11,051 nt of DNA from Synergistaceae bacterium. Its GTDB lineage: Bacteria; Synergistota; Synergistia; Synergistales; Aminobacteriaceae. The position numbers and the translations under genes were made by a program. The notes under the pieces were generated by a model. That model ran no database searches, was not told the DNA's origin, and saw nothing but the letters and a program-made list of their open reading frames with translations. This document shows, piece by piece, positions 1-7,929 of this stretch (positions are counted from its first letter, which is position 1; each line of letters starts with the position of its first letter). The stretch is from NCBI GenBank assembly GCA_017394925.1, contig JAFPWQ010000322.1, forward strand, positions 1-11,051, read 5' to 3'.

Positions 1-267
1 AAAATCATGGCCGGTGTTGACGGAGATTTAACTCGCGGCTGGCAATTGAATTTAGACCCTCGCGAAGTGCAGAAGATGATAAACGCAATCTCAAGAGCAA
101 TGGAAGAATTAATCGTGAAGAATCTTCCGCCCGTACTGCTTGTACATCCTGATGTGAGATTAATTGTGCGAAGATTAATTGAAGGCTCAATACAGAATAT
201 TTTCGTAGTCTCGTATAATGAGATAGTACGCGGAGTGCAAATCAAGACGGTTGGAATGGTGGAATAA
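1..267 (+). CDS. flhA: Flagellar export gate protein FlhA, C-terminal fragment (5' end outside window)
   Basis: This is the last 88 codons of FlhA, a membrane protein of the flagellar type III export gate. The frame is open from base 1, so the ATG at base 7 is internal and not the real start. The visible part belongs to the cytoplasmic domain, which docks export chaperones and substrates. The family-typical ending is clear: a PPVLLVHPDVRLIVRRL segment, then an SYNEI turn (FlhA proteins usually have SYNE here), then the closing KTVGMVE. No membrane segment is expected in this part. The stop codon is 3 bases before the flhF start, so the two genes are almost certainly cotranscribed. Identification rests on the C-terminal motif and on flhF being next, the normal neighbour. 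The N-terminal membrane half cannot be assessed. Confidence 0.93.
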   Translation, partial: KIMAGVDGDLTRGWQLNLDPREVQKMINAISRAMEELIVKNLPPVLLVHPDVRLIVRRLIEGSIQNIFVVSYNEIVRGVQIKTVGMVE

Positions 268-270
268 ATC

Positions 271-1761
271 ATGAGAGTAACTAATCAGATAACATTTACG
301 GCTAAAGATGACGCAGAAGCATTGAGACTCGCATCCGAAAGACTCGGACGTGATGCGGTGATACTTTCAACTCAGGTAGTGAAGGAAGGCGGAGTGTTAG
401 GTTTATTTCAGCGTTCAGTCCTGAAAGTTACAGCCGGAATTCTTGAGGATGATACGCCCCAGCCCCAGCCCAGACCTAAACCTGCAACAGCGGCATCAAC
501 AGCGTCAACGATGGATGAAGACACAAGGCGCGAGAATTTAATCGCGTTCCAGAAGTTAATGGAATTCAAAGAGCGTTCTGCATCAGGTCTTTCATCATCG
601 GCTCCACCTCCTGCAACTGCACTAGGTGAAGAAGGTTATCGCTTGCCTCAGAGTGAGAACGTCAGCATATCACCCGAAGGACTGCGCAATGCATACGGAC
701 TAACGACCAGACCCGCACCCATACAGCCGCAGAATATTCCGCAACAACAACAGCCTGCACCAGTTCAGCCGCTCATGCAATTACAGCCTCAGCAGCAGGC
801 ACAAGCTCCGGCCATGTCGAACGATGACGCAAAGATGTTAAGAGATCAGGTTGGGGCATTAGCTGACAGAATAGACGTATTGCTTCAGAGGATCACGGCG
901 GTAGAACAAGGAGTATCAGTTGCGGTTCAAAGATCACCCGTATATCAGCAGGGATTTCAGCCAAATATAACATTATCACAGGAAGATTCCGGCGTTGAGG
1001 GAAGACTGAGAGCCTCAGAGGTTGACGAGAAATATATCCGCAAGTTATTAGCTGATTATTCGGTTACAACCAGAAAGGACAAGACTAAAAAGCTGCCTTT
1101 TACGAAATGGCTTGCGACTCGAATCGAATGTGCCGCTGATAACGGAGAGGATGCAATCGGAGGTCGTAAAGTCATGCTGTTAGGACCGACAGGTGTAGGC
1201 AAGACGACAACGATAGCCAAGCTCGCGGCAATTAAAGCTCTCTGGGAACACAAGAAAGTTTTGCTTCTTACGAGTGATACGTACAGGATAGCGGCGGTTG
1301 AACAGCTCAAGACATACGCAAAGATTTTAGGTGTTCCGATTGAGATAATATTCGATATTTCATCGATACCCGGAGTAGTTGATGAGCATGACAACGCAGA
1401 GATAATTTTGCTTGATACTGCCGGAAGGTCTCAGCGCGACAAAAAGAATATGGAACTCTTTGAGAATCTCTATAACGCATTCACTCCTGATGCTGTACAC
1501 TTAGTGCTTGCGGCTAACATGAAATATAAAGACATGCTTGACGTTGTAGAACATATTCCGAATATACCGGTATCACATTTATTATTTACGAAATTAGACG
1601 AGACTGTAAGCTACGGTTCAATCTTCAATATACAGCAGGTAATGGGATGTCCTGTATCATTCTTAACAGTAGGTCAGAACGTCCCCAAAGATATAGAGAC
1701 TGCATCAGGGTCAAGAATAGCGGATTTCCTGATGAAGCCCGAAGAAGAACGAAAGCGTTAG
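271..1761 (+). CDS. flhF: Flagellar biosynthesis SRP-type GTPase FlhF
   Basis: FlhF is a membrane-associated GTPase of the SRP family (Ffh, FtsY, FlhF) that sets where a flagellum is built and acts with FlhG. The 496-residue product has three parts. Residues 1-60 are the conserved N-terminal B domain (FTAKDDAEALRLASERLG, then GGVLGLF). Residues about 60-250 are a low-complexity linker, strongly Pro/Gln-rich at 149-182, followed by a short coiled-coil-like stretch near 190-220. The rest is the NG GTPase domain: P-loop GPTGVGKT at 305-312, SRP-specific DTYRIAA from 336, DTAGR at 382-386 and TKLD at 440-443, all intact. It is longer than B. subtilis FlhF (about 366 residues from memory), mostly through the linker. 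The ATG at 271 has a weak GGTGGA ribosome site overlapping the end of flhA. flhG follows after 3 bases. Confidence 0.96.
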   Translation: MRVTNQITFTAKDDAEALRLASERLGRDAVILSTQVVKEGGVLGLFQRSVLKVTAGILEDDTPQPQPRPKPATAASTASTMDEDTRRENLIAFQKLMEFKERSASGLSSSAPPPATALGEEGYRLPQSENVSISPEGLRNAYGLTTRPAPIQPQNIPQQQQPAPVQPLMQLQPQQQAQAPAMSNDDAKMLRDQVGALADRIDVLLQRITAVEQGVSVAVQRSPVYQQGFQPNITLSQEDSGVEGRLRASEVDEKYIRKLLADYSVTTRKDKTKKLPFTKWLATRIECAADNGEDAIGGRKVMLLGPTGVGKTTTIAKLAAIKALWEHKKVLLLTSDTYRIAAVEQLKTYAKILGVPIEIIFDISSIPGVVDEHDNAEIILLDTAGRSQRDKKNMELFENLYNAFTPDAVHLVLAANMKYKDMLDVVEHIPNIPVSHLLFTKLDETVSYGSIFNIQQVMGCPVSFLTVGQNVPKDIETASGSRIADFLMKPEEERKR

Positions 1762-1764
1762 AAT

Positions 1765-2757
1765 ATGGAGCGTTATGGACACAGACAAAAATATAATCCT
1801 GATCAGGCGGGAGAATTAAGGCGGATGGTTTTGGACAACAGGGAGAAGAATAAATCAAATGCACCTCAAAAACTGCACACGTTATCAATACTGAGCGGCA
1901 AAGGGGGAGTAGGCAAAAGCAATATAGCTGCTGCATTGTCATTTGCACTTGCCGATTTCGGGAAAAGAGTCGTTCTGATTGACGCGGATTTAGGCATGGC
2001 CAATCTCGATATATTATGCGGCGTAACTAATGCAAGATATAACATTGCGCACTTAATCGAAGGTTCGCGGAATCTGAATGAAATTCTTGTGCATTTCAGG
2101 ACATCGCAGAGGGCGCAGAGTCAGAACGGAGGAGTTGCGTTATTACCGGGAGGCTATGGTCTTAAGGATATTGCAGATCTTGATGAATTCGCAATGGAAA
2201 GATTATTTGATTCACTTTCGGCACTCGAAAATATTTCGGATTATTTAATCATGGACGCAGGAGCAGGAATTCACAAAGGCGTTCTGTCATTTGCTTATGC
2301 CTCAGAGATTACGCTTTTAATTACGACTCCTGAGCCTACGAGTTTACGTGATGCATACGGCGTAATAAAATCACTGGGAGCAAGTGCATGGCAGAGCATA
2401 GAAGGCGCGACAACGGGATTAATGCTTGTGGTCAACATGGTGAATTCAAGCCGCGAAGCTCAGGAAGTAGCCGAAAGAATCAGGCTCGTATCAATGCAGT
2501 ACTTAGGGAATGCACCGTTATATTTAGGCTATGTGCTTAAAGATGATATTATTGAACGTTCAGTAAAGAACTGGAGAATATTTTACCGCGCAGATCCTAA
2601 TGCAAACGCGAGCATATGTGTGCGCAATCTTGCAGGCGAATTATTACGGATATGTGAAGGAGCGAACACTCAGAGAGAAAAATTACCGGATGAACAGACC
2701 GGCGTAAAAGGATTCTTCAGGAGGCTTGCAAAAACATTATTTTCTGACAGTAAATAA
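1765..2757 (+). CDS. flhG: Flagellar number regulator FlhG (MinD/ParA-type ATPase; YlxH-like)
   Basis: FlhG is a MinD-like ATPase that controls flagellar number and placement and stimulates the FlhF GTPase. The 330-residue protein starts with the FlhG-specific activator helix: DQAGELRRM from residue 13 matches the DQAxxLR motif known to contact FlhF. The deviant Walker A motif, KGGVGKS, is at 46-52, giving the two lysines typical of MinD/ParA enzymes (K46 and K51). LIDADLGMANLD follows, with D73 and D75. The Walker B region reads LIMDAGAGIH (D164); many FlhG proteins have DTGAGI here, so the Thr-to-Ala change is a small variation. The C-terminal end (RRLAKTLF) may be an amphipathic membrane-binding helix as in MinD, which is an inference. 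The ribosome site lies in the purine-rich end of flhF and is weak, suggesting coupled translation. The 66-base gap after this gene is the largest inside the operon. Confidence 0.95.
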   Translation: MERYGHRQKYNPDQAGELRRMVLDNREKNKSNAPQKLHTLSILSGKGGVGKSNIAAALSFALADFGKRVVLIDADLGMANLDILCGVTNARYNIAHLIEGSRNLNEILVHFRTSQRAQSQNGGVALLPGGYGLKDIADLDEFAMERLFDSLSALENISDYLIMDAGAGIHKGVLSFAYASEITLLITTPEPTSLRDAYGVIKSLGASAWQSIEGATTGLMLVVNMVNSSREAQEVAERIRLVSMQYLGNAPLYLGYVLKDDIIERSVKNWRIFYRADPNANASICVRNLAGELLRICEGANTQREKLPDEQTGVKGFFRRLAKTLFSDSK

Positions 2758-2774
2758 AAATATAAAGCTATAAT
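2744..2774 (+). promoter_or_regulatory. Candidate internal promoter ahead of cheB
   Basis: A perfect TATAAT (2769-2774) lies 19 bases after CTGACA (2744-2749), which matches five of six bases of the -35 consensus. The -35 element is inside the end of flhG. Transcription would start near 2781, about 40 bases before the cheB start. The 19-base spacer is longer than the ideal 17, and the region is AT-rich, so a chance match is possible. Confidence 0.45.
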
Positions 2775-2823
2775 ACATAATTAAACGTGCAATCGTGTAA
2801 TAAAGGAAAGGAGGATATACAAA

Positions 2824-3894
2824 ATGAATGGGAAAATCAGAGTGCTTGTAGTTGATGACAGTGCATTAATGCGTCAGTTCATAGGTGATATTCTCAAGTC
2901 AGACCCAAGAATCGAATTAGCCGGTACTGCAAGAGACGGTAAAGATGCATTAAATCAAATAAAAAATCTCAAGCCTGATATAGTTACGATGGACGTAGAG
3001 ATGCCCAACATGGACGGACTGAAAGCTCTTGAGGAAATCATGAAAACGAATCCTCTTCCTGTAATAATGGTAAGCTCAATGACCAGTGAAGGAGCAGAAG
3101 TAACATTAAAGGCTCTTGCGTTAGGCTGTGTGGATTTCATAGCAAAGCCTTCGGGGACAATTTCACTGAACATAAAAGAAATAGGGCAGGACTTAATCGA
3201 CAAGGTAATAACGGCGAGTACTGCAAGACTGAGAAATAAACACGGTTTTTTAGGTATGCCGTTAAGAACGATTCCGCAGGTATCAGAATTCAGGAGAATG
3301 ACCCCTCCGACGAATACGGGAAGACGGGACATAGTAGCAATAGCGAGTTCAACGGGCGGCCCTATGGCACTGAGCGATATAATTCCGAAACTGCCGAAAA
3401 ATTTTCCTGTACCCATAGTAATAACTCAGCACATGCCTAAAGAATTTACGCCGTCATTCTCGAAAAGATTAAATGATTCATCACAGGTTGAAGTTGTTGA
3501 AGGCTTTGACGGATTGAGCCTCAAGCCCGGCCGTGTTGTAATTGCACCCGGCGGAAGTCATTTAATCGTGAAGCGCAGAGGAGGACAGGCAATCTGCGGA
3601 CTTAGTGATGCGCCTCCTGAGCTTAGCGTGAAACCTGCGGCGAATGTCATGTTCAGGAGTGTATGTGAACAATACGGCGGCAATGTTCTTGTTGTAATCT
3701 TAACAGGAATGGGCAGAGACGGCACTGACGGAGCAATACCGCTTCGCAAAAAAGGAGCATATGTTATCGCAGAGAGTCAGAAAACATGCGTTGTCTATGG
3801 AATGCCTAAAGCAGCAGTTGATGCAGGAATAGCAGATGAAGTTCTGCCGCTGAATGAAATTCCTGATGCAATGGTAAGATTAGTGAAGTGCTAA
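2824..3894 (+). CDS. cheB: Chemotaxis response regulator protein-glutamate methylesterase/deamidase CheB
   Basis: CheB removes methyl groups from receptor glutamates and deamidates receptor glutamines, so that adaptation resets after stimulation. It is activated by phosphoryl transfer from CheA. The 356-residue protein has an N-terminal receiver domain with acidic pair D11-D12 and phosphoacceptor D57 (in TMDVEMPNMDG), a linker near 125-165, and a C-terminal methylesterase domain. The catalytic triad is complete: S176 in the ASSTGGP turn, H203 in TQHMP, and D299 in GMGRDGTDG. These align with S164, H190 and D286 of the enterobacterial enzyme. The start is well supported by AGGAGG at 2809-2814, nine bases before the ATG. 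This is the first che gene in the window and follows a candidate promoter. No cheR methyltransferase gene is visible, so it must lie elsewhere. Confidence 0.97.
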   Translation: MNGKIRVLVVDDSALMRQFIGDILKSDPRIELAGTARDGKDALNQIKNLKPDIVTMDVEMPNMDGLKALEEIMKTNPLPVIMVSSMTSEGAEVTLKALALGCVDFIAKPSGTISLNIKEIGQDLIDKVITASTARLRNKHGFLGMPLRTIPQVSEFRRMTPPTNTGRRDIVAIASSTGGPMALSDIIPKLPKNFPVPIVITQHMPKEFTPSFSKRLNDSSQVEVVEGFDGLSLKPGRVVIAPGGSHLIVKRRGGQAICGLSDAPPELSVKPAANVMFRSVCEQYGGNVLVVILTGMGRDGTDGAIPLRKKGAYVIAESQKTCVVYGMPKAAVDAGIADEVLPLNEIPDAMVRLVKC

Positions 3895-3914
3895 GTTAAG
3901 GGGGAATAAAAACT

Positions 3915-5984
3915 TTGGCAGATATGGATATGAGTCAGTATCTCGGAGCATTTTTAGATGAGACTGACGATAACGTTCAAAGATTAGATGATTTGCTTCT
4001 TGCGCTTGAGAAGAACATGACCGACATGGACGTAATAAATGAAATCTTCAGGTCAGCGCATACGTTAAAGGGTATGGCCGGTACAATGGGATTCACGAAT
4101 ATGATGGGTCTGACTCACGCAATGGAAGACAGACTTGATGCTGCGCGTAAAGGCACAAGACCATTAACTGAAGGTGATATGAATCTATTATTTAAGGGGC
4201 TTGATACGCTTCAGGAAATGGCTGATTCAATCAGGGGAGGCGGAAATGATTCGCATATAGACGTTTCCGAAATGGTTCACGAACTCCGCAATGAAGGCCC
4301 TGCACCAGCAGCCGCAGCTCCGGCACAGACTCAGCCGGCAGTATCAGGCGGTGATTCGGGATTATCATCGCAGGATTCTGAATGGGTAAAGAAGGCCAAT
4401 GAGGAAGGTTCAAATGCATACAGTGTTCACGTAACGCTGAGTCAAAGCTGTTTACTCAAGGCCGCACGTGCATACATGGTAGTGAACCGTCTTGAGGAAA
4501 TGGGAGAAATATTCAGGGCTGAACCTCCGACTGATGCACTCGAAAAAGAAGAGTTTGAATTTGATTTCACGGTCTATGTTGCGACTCCTGCTCCGGCTGA
4601 AGAAGTCAAAGCGGCAATCGAGAAAATCGGCGATGTTCAGAGTGCGGAAGTTGAAGAGGTCAAAGCGTCAGAATCATCTGCTCCTGCTCAGACAACAGCA
4701 CAAGCGGAATCTGCACCGTCTCAGGAAACAGCACCTGCTCAACCTGCAGCACCGGCTCAGGCAGCACCGGCACAGGCAGCTCCTGCTAAACCAGCTCCGG
4801 CCAAAAAGGAAGGCGCGAAAAAGAGCGGTCAGACAGTAAGAGTTGACATTGGCAGACTGGACAAGCTAATGAATCTTGTCGGTGAACTTGTGATTTCACG
4901 TGCAAGAATTGAGCGTTTAGTTCAGGAGGCAAGATTAAGACAGTTTGACGATACGCTTTCACAGCTCGGCAGAATTTCCGGTGATATTCAAGAGCTTGTT
5001 ACGAAATTGCGAATGGTCCCGGTGAGTTTCACGTTCGACAGATTCCCGCGATTGATTCGCGATTTGTGCAAGACGCTGAACAAAAACGTTGAACTCGTAC
5101 TTGAAGGTGAAGACACAGAACTTGACCGTACAGTGATTGATGAGATCGGCGATCCTATGGTGCATTTAATCCGTAACTCAATGGATCACGGCATAGAACA
5201 CCCCGAAGAACGCAAAGCACTCGGCAAACCCGAAAAAGGAATTCTCAAAATCGCGGCCTATCAGGAAGGATCCGGCGTTGTTATTGAAGTTTCAGATGAC
5301 GGAGCCGGAATTGACCCCGAACGCGTAAAGCAGAAGGCAATCGAACGCGGAATAATCACTGAGGACAGAGCCGCTATCATGAGTGATGAAGAAGCACAGC
5401 AGTTAGTTTTGCTTCCAGGTTTCAGCATGGCCAGGCAGATAACGGACTTATCCGGGCGCGGTGTCGGAATGGACGCGGTGAAGACAAAAGTTGAGGCTCT
5501 CGGCGGTCAGTTTGATCTCGCAAGCAAAAAGAACGAAGGTACTCATGTTTATATCCGTCTGCCTTTGACACTCGCAATAGTTCTTTCACTCTTAATCAAA
5601 GTCGGCGATGAGACATACGCGATTTCACTTGAGAACGTTGAAGAGACTATCATGGTCCGCAAAGAAGACATCAAGACAGTACACGGAGAACCTACGACGT
5701 TATTGCGCGGTGAAGTCTTATCGTTAAATGTTCTTGGTGATATTCTCGGCTCTGATTTGGGCGATGAACGAGACCGTGATGAATATCCTGTAGTAGTAGT
5801 AAAAATAGGCAAGAATAAAATCGGCTTTATCGTCAGTCAGTTAATCGGTCAGCAGGAAATAGTGATTAAATCACTTGGCCGTTTCCTGTCGAAAATTGAC
5901 GGCATAACCGGCGGGACTATTCTGGGCGACGGCAATGTAGCATTAATTCTTGATGTAGCATCGTTCTATTCGACAAAAGGCTAA
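3915..5984 (+). CDS. cheA: Chemotaxis sensor histidine kinase CheA
   Basis: CheA autophosphorylates at receptor arrays and passes phosphate to CheY and CheB. The 689-residue protein has all five domains. The P1 phosphotransfer domain has its histidine at H49 (FRSAHTLKGMAGTMGF). A P2-like regulator-docking domain spans about 165-245. A low-complexity Ala/Pro/Gln linker covers about 252-305. P3 dimerisation begins at V308 (VRVDIGRLDKLMNLVGELV). The P4 ATP-binding domain has the N box (N421, in LIRNSMDHGIEHPEER), DDGAGID at 461-467 and GRGVGMD at 514-520. The P5 CheW-like domain runs from about 549 to the end. The start is TTG at 3915, chosen because GGGGG at 3900-3904 (in AAGGGGGAA) sits 10 bases upstream. 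The in-frame ATG at 3924 would be 19 bases away. It follows cheB by 20 bases. Length is close to the usual 650-670 residues plus the long linker. Confidence 0.97.
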   Translation: MADMDMSQYLGAFLDETDDNVQRLDDLLLALEKNMTDMDVINEIFRSAHTLKGMAGTMGFTNMMGLTHAMEDRLDAARKGTRPLTEGDMNLLFKGLDTLQEMADSIRGGGNDSHIDVSEMVHELRNEGPAPAAAAPAQTQPAVSGGDSGLSSQDSEWVKKANEEGSNAYSVHVTLSQSCLLKAARAYMVVNRLEEMGEIFRAEPPTDALEKEEFEFDFTVYVATPAPAEEVKAAIEKIGDVQSAEVEEVKASESSAPAQTTAQAESAPSQETAPAQPAAPAQAAPAQAAPAKPAPAKKEGAKKSGQTVRVDIGRLDKLMNLVGELVISRARIERLVQEARLRQFDDTLSQLGRISGDIQELVTKLRMVPVSFTFDRFPRLIRDLCKTLNKNVELVLEGEDTELDRTVIDEIGDPMVHLIRNSMDHGIEHPEERKALGKPEKGILKIAAYQEGSGVVIEVSDDGAGIDPERVKQKAIERGIITEDRAAIMSDEEAQQLVLLPGFSMARQITDLSGRGVGMDAVKTKVEALGGQFDLASKKNEGTHVYIRLPLTLAIVLSLLIKVGDETYAISLENVEETIMVRKEDIKTVHGEPTTLLRGEVLSLNVLGDILGSDLGDERDRDEYPVVVVKIGKNKIGFIVSQLIGQQEIVIKSLGRFLSKIDGITGGTILGDGNVALILDVASFYSTKG

Positions 5985-6005
5985 AAGGTTTAAAAGGCTA
6001 AAAGG
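5975..6005 (+). repeat. 14-base direct repeat spanning the cheA stop and the cheC ribosome binding site
   Basis: AAAAGGCTAAAAGG occurs at 5975-5988 and again at 5992-6005, separated by TTT (17-base period). The first copy contains the cheA stop codon (TAA at 5982-5984). The second runs into the cheC ribosome site AAAGGAG (6001-6007). It looks like a small tandem duplication by replication slippage. It leaves four AAAAGG blocks in a row, of which only the last is correctly spaced for cheC. Confidence 0.85.
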
Positions 6006-6016
6006 AGTAATGAAGA

Positions 6017-6655
6017 ATGTCTGATATGGCATCTTTCACAGAGAGACAGCTCGATGCGATAAAAGAGGTCGGGAATATAGGAACAGGGAATGCGGCAACA
6101 GCATTAAGCGGTCTGTTAGCGAGAATGATTCACATGGACGTACCTGAGACTGAACTTGTATCAATCTATGAACTTGCAGAACATTACGGTGATCCGATGA
6201 AAATTGTCGGGGCAGTATTCGTGCGTTCACTCGGGGGCTTTCAGTGCAGCTTAATTTTCATTCAGGACGAAGAAGACGCAAAACTCATGGTTGAATTGCT
6301 GCTCAAACAGCAGTTCGGAACGTTTATCCCGGTTGATGAAATCCCGCAGGAAATGACAGACAGCGCATTAACTGAAGTCGGAAATATAGTATTAAGTTCA
6401 TTTCTGAATGCAATAAACATGCTTTTAGGCACTCAGCATCAGATAAGCGTTCCCGGAGTTGCACATGACATGCTGAGTTCGATACTTGATGTAGTAGCTT
6501 CGATTTACGGCCAGATGGGAGAGACTGCATTATTAGTGAACACGGAACTAAGCGCAGAAGGCCTCGAAGAAGGAAGAAAAATATCCGGCCACATAATATT
6601 AATTCCCGATCCTGATTCGCTGGAACTGCTTTTAAGAAAGCTGAAGGTGTTGTGA
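6017..6655 (+). CDS. cheC: Chemotaxis CheY-P phosphatase CheC
   Basis: CheC removes phosphate from CheY-P and binds the deamidase CheD, forming an adaptation loop known in B. subtilis and Thermotoga. The 212-residue protein carries both copies of the active-site pattern [DS]xxxExxN: D13, E17 and N20 in LDAIKEVGNIGTGNA, and S116, E120 and N123 in SALTEVGNIVLSSF. Two intact motifs in a pseudo-symmetric fold, with no C-terminal FliN-type domain, mark it as CheC rather than FliY or CheX. The length matches the usual 200-210 residues. The ATG at 6017 has AAAGGAG at 6001-6007, nine bases upstream. An ATG at 6010 gives only a four-codon frame and is not the start. In B. subtilis cheW lies between cheA and cheC; here only 32 bases separate them. 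The stop overlaps the cheD start. Confidence 0.95.
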   Translation: MSDMASFTERQLDAIKEVGNIGTGNAATALSGLLARMIHMDVPETELVSIYELAEHYGDPMKIVGAVFVRSLGGFQCSLIFIQDEEDAKLMVELLLKQQFGTFIPVDEIPQEMTDSALTEVGNIVLSSFLNAINMLLGTQHQISVPGVAHDMLSSILDVVASIYGQMGETALLVNTELSAEGLEEGRKISGHIILIPDPDSLELLLRKLKVL

Positions 6656-7146
6656 TGGCAGAAAATACTATAGTTTTAGGAATGGCCGATTTAATGGTCA
6701 TACGCGCTCCTATTAAATTAGTTACGCTTGGACTAGGTTCATGCATTGGTCTGGTAGTCTATGACTCGACAGCGAAAGTTGCAGGCATGGCACATATAAT
6801 GCTCCCGAACAGCAGGGGCTTAATGGGCAGTGAAAAAGTCGGCAAGTTTGCAGACACGGCTGTACCTGCACTGATTGATGCAATGGAGAAGCAGGGCGCA
6901 GTGAAATCACGAATCAAAGCCAAGCTCGCAGGAGGAGCACAGATGTTTGCATTACCGGGAATGTCTGCGGACTTTCTGACCGTCGGAGCTAAAAATGTAA
7001 CTGAGACAAAAAAGCGTCTTTCACTTCTCAGAATTGCATTGATAGCTTCAGATACGGGAGGCAATAAGGGACGTACGATTGAATTCTCGACAAGCAACTG
7101 GATGCTGAAAGTTAAGACTCTGGGAAAAGGAGTAAGCGAGATATAA
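6655..7146 (+). CDS. cheD: Chemoreceptor glutamine deamidase CheD
   Basis: CheD hydrolyses specific receptor glutamines to glutamates and also binds and stimulates CheC. Counted from the ATG at 6655, the 163-residue protein keeps the family's catalytic cysteine C30 in GLGSCIGLVVYD, histidine H47 in GMAHIMLP and threonine T24. Their spacing (T to C 6, C to H 17) equals that of the Thermotoga enzyme as I recall it (T21, C27, H44). The KLAGGAQMF segment is also typical. I chose ATG 6655, which overlaps the cheC stop by one base (TGATG) and has AAGGTG at 6644-6649. An in-frame GTG at 6652 would add one residue and cannot be excluded. The overlap suggests translational coupling with cheC, fitting the physical partnership of the two proteins. 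Confidence 0.95.
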   Translation: MAENTIVLGMADLMVIRAPIKLVTLGLGSCIGLVVYDSTAKVAGMAHIMLPNSRGLMGSEKVGKFADTAVPALIDAMEKQGAVKSRIKAKLAGGAQMFALPGMSADFLTVGAKNVTETKKRLSLLRIALIASDTGGNKGRTIEFSTSNWMLKVKTLGKGVSEI

Positions 7147-7167
7147 CACAGGGGTGATATTGCAGAG

Positions 7168-7917
7168 ATGACGACAGACGAAGAAAAAAAATTATGGGAA
7201 GAATATTCACGGACAGGAAGAGGACGCGATGAATTAATACAACGTTATCTGCCGTTGATAAAATACGTTGTCGGAAGAATGGCAGTAACTCCCCCTTCAG
7301 GACTTGACTATGAAGACATATTAAGTTTCGGAGTGTTCGGTCTCATTGATGCAGTTGAAAAATTTGATCCGTCTAAAGGTTTCGTGTTTCAGACATACGC
7401 AATCCCAAGAATACGCGGTGCAATTCTCGATGAGCTTCGTAAATGCGACTGGTTTTCACGCACAGGCCGCGAGAAAGTGCAGAAATTGAATCGTGCAATG
7501 GAAAAGATTCTGCGCGACAAGGGCGAATTACGCGATGAATGGATCATGCAGGAAATGGGAATCAGTGAAGAAGAATACTATGATGTTCAGGAACTGGCAT
7601 CACGGGGATATATTACTTCACTTGATGACACAACGCCCCTTGAAGACGGAGACGTAGCAGTTGAAGCTACCCTTGCAGATGACAGAGAGACAGCCTCAGA
7701 CAGACTCGACTATGAGAGCGAAAAGCAGCAGTTAGTCGAAGCTCTGCAGGAATTGCCAGAACGTGAACGTAATATGCTCAGCCTGTATTACTATGAGGGC
7801 TTAACACTGAAAGAGATCGGGCAGGTTCTCGGGGTATCAGAGAGCAGGGTATCACAGATTCACGGCAAGGGACTATCAATGTTACGAACGATATTAAAGG
7901 CAAAAATGAACGTGTAA
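7168..7917 (+). CDS. fliA: Flagellar RNA polymerase sigma factor FliA/SigD (sigma-28 class)
   Basis: This sigma factor directs transcription of late flagellar genes, motor and chemotaxis genes in motile bacteria. The 249-residue length fits the FliA/SigD/WhiG class. Region 2 (about residues 25-100) is well conserved: RYLPLIKYVVGRM, LDYEDILSFGVFGLIDAVEK, FDPSKGFVFQTYAIPRIRGA, then LDELRKCDW. Region 3 follows at about 100-150. Region 4 (about 187-245) has LPERERNMLSLYYYEGLTLK and a helix-turn-helix, IGQVLGVSESRVSQIHGKGL, which reads the -35 element. The lysine- and acid-rich N terminus and TPPSG insertion are common in SigD proteins. ATG 7168 has AGGGGTG at 7150-7156, 11 bases upstream, and no earlier in-frame start is plausible. 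It sits 21 bases after cheD, the same place as sigD in B. subtilis. An anti-sigma factor gene (flgM) is not visible in this window. Confidence 0.95.
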   Translation: MTTDEEKKLWEEYSRTGRGRDELIQRYLPLIKYVVGRMAVTPPSGLDYEDILSFGVFGLIDAVEKFDPSKGFVFQTYAIPRIRGAILDELRKCDWFSRTGREKVQKLNRAMEKILRDKGELRDEWIMQEMGISEEEYYDVQELASRGYITSLDDTTPLEDGDVAVEATLADDRETASDRLDYESEKQQLVEALQELPERERNMLSLYYYEGLTLKEIGQVLGVSESRVSQIHGKGLSMLRTILKAKMNV

Positions 7918-7929
7918 AAATTTTTTCTG

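Noticed and set aside
2955..3416. A 153-codon minus strand open frame opposite cheB
   Set aside because: It lies wholly inside the well-conserved cheB gene, has no recognisable domain, and is a shadow of the coding pattern on the + strand.
4492..4839. A 115-codon + strand open frame rich in Leu, Arg and Lys inside cheA
   Set aside because: It is a frame-shifted reading of the Ala/Pro/Gln linker and neighbouring cheA codons. It has repetitive basic composition and no independent support.
6010..6024. ATG at 6010 as a cheC start or a leader peptide
   Set aside because: It gives only four codons before a stop and lies too close to the ribosome site. The ATG at 6017 has proper spacing and the conserved protein.
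6324..6746. A 140-codon minus strand open frame across the cheC-cheD junction
   Set aside because: Both + strand genes here are intact with full active-site motifs. The minus frame shows no family features.
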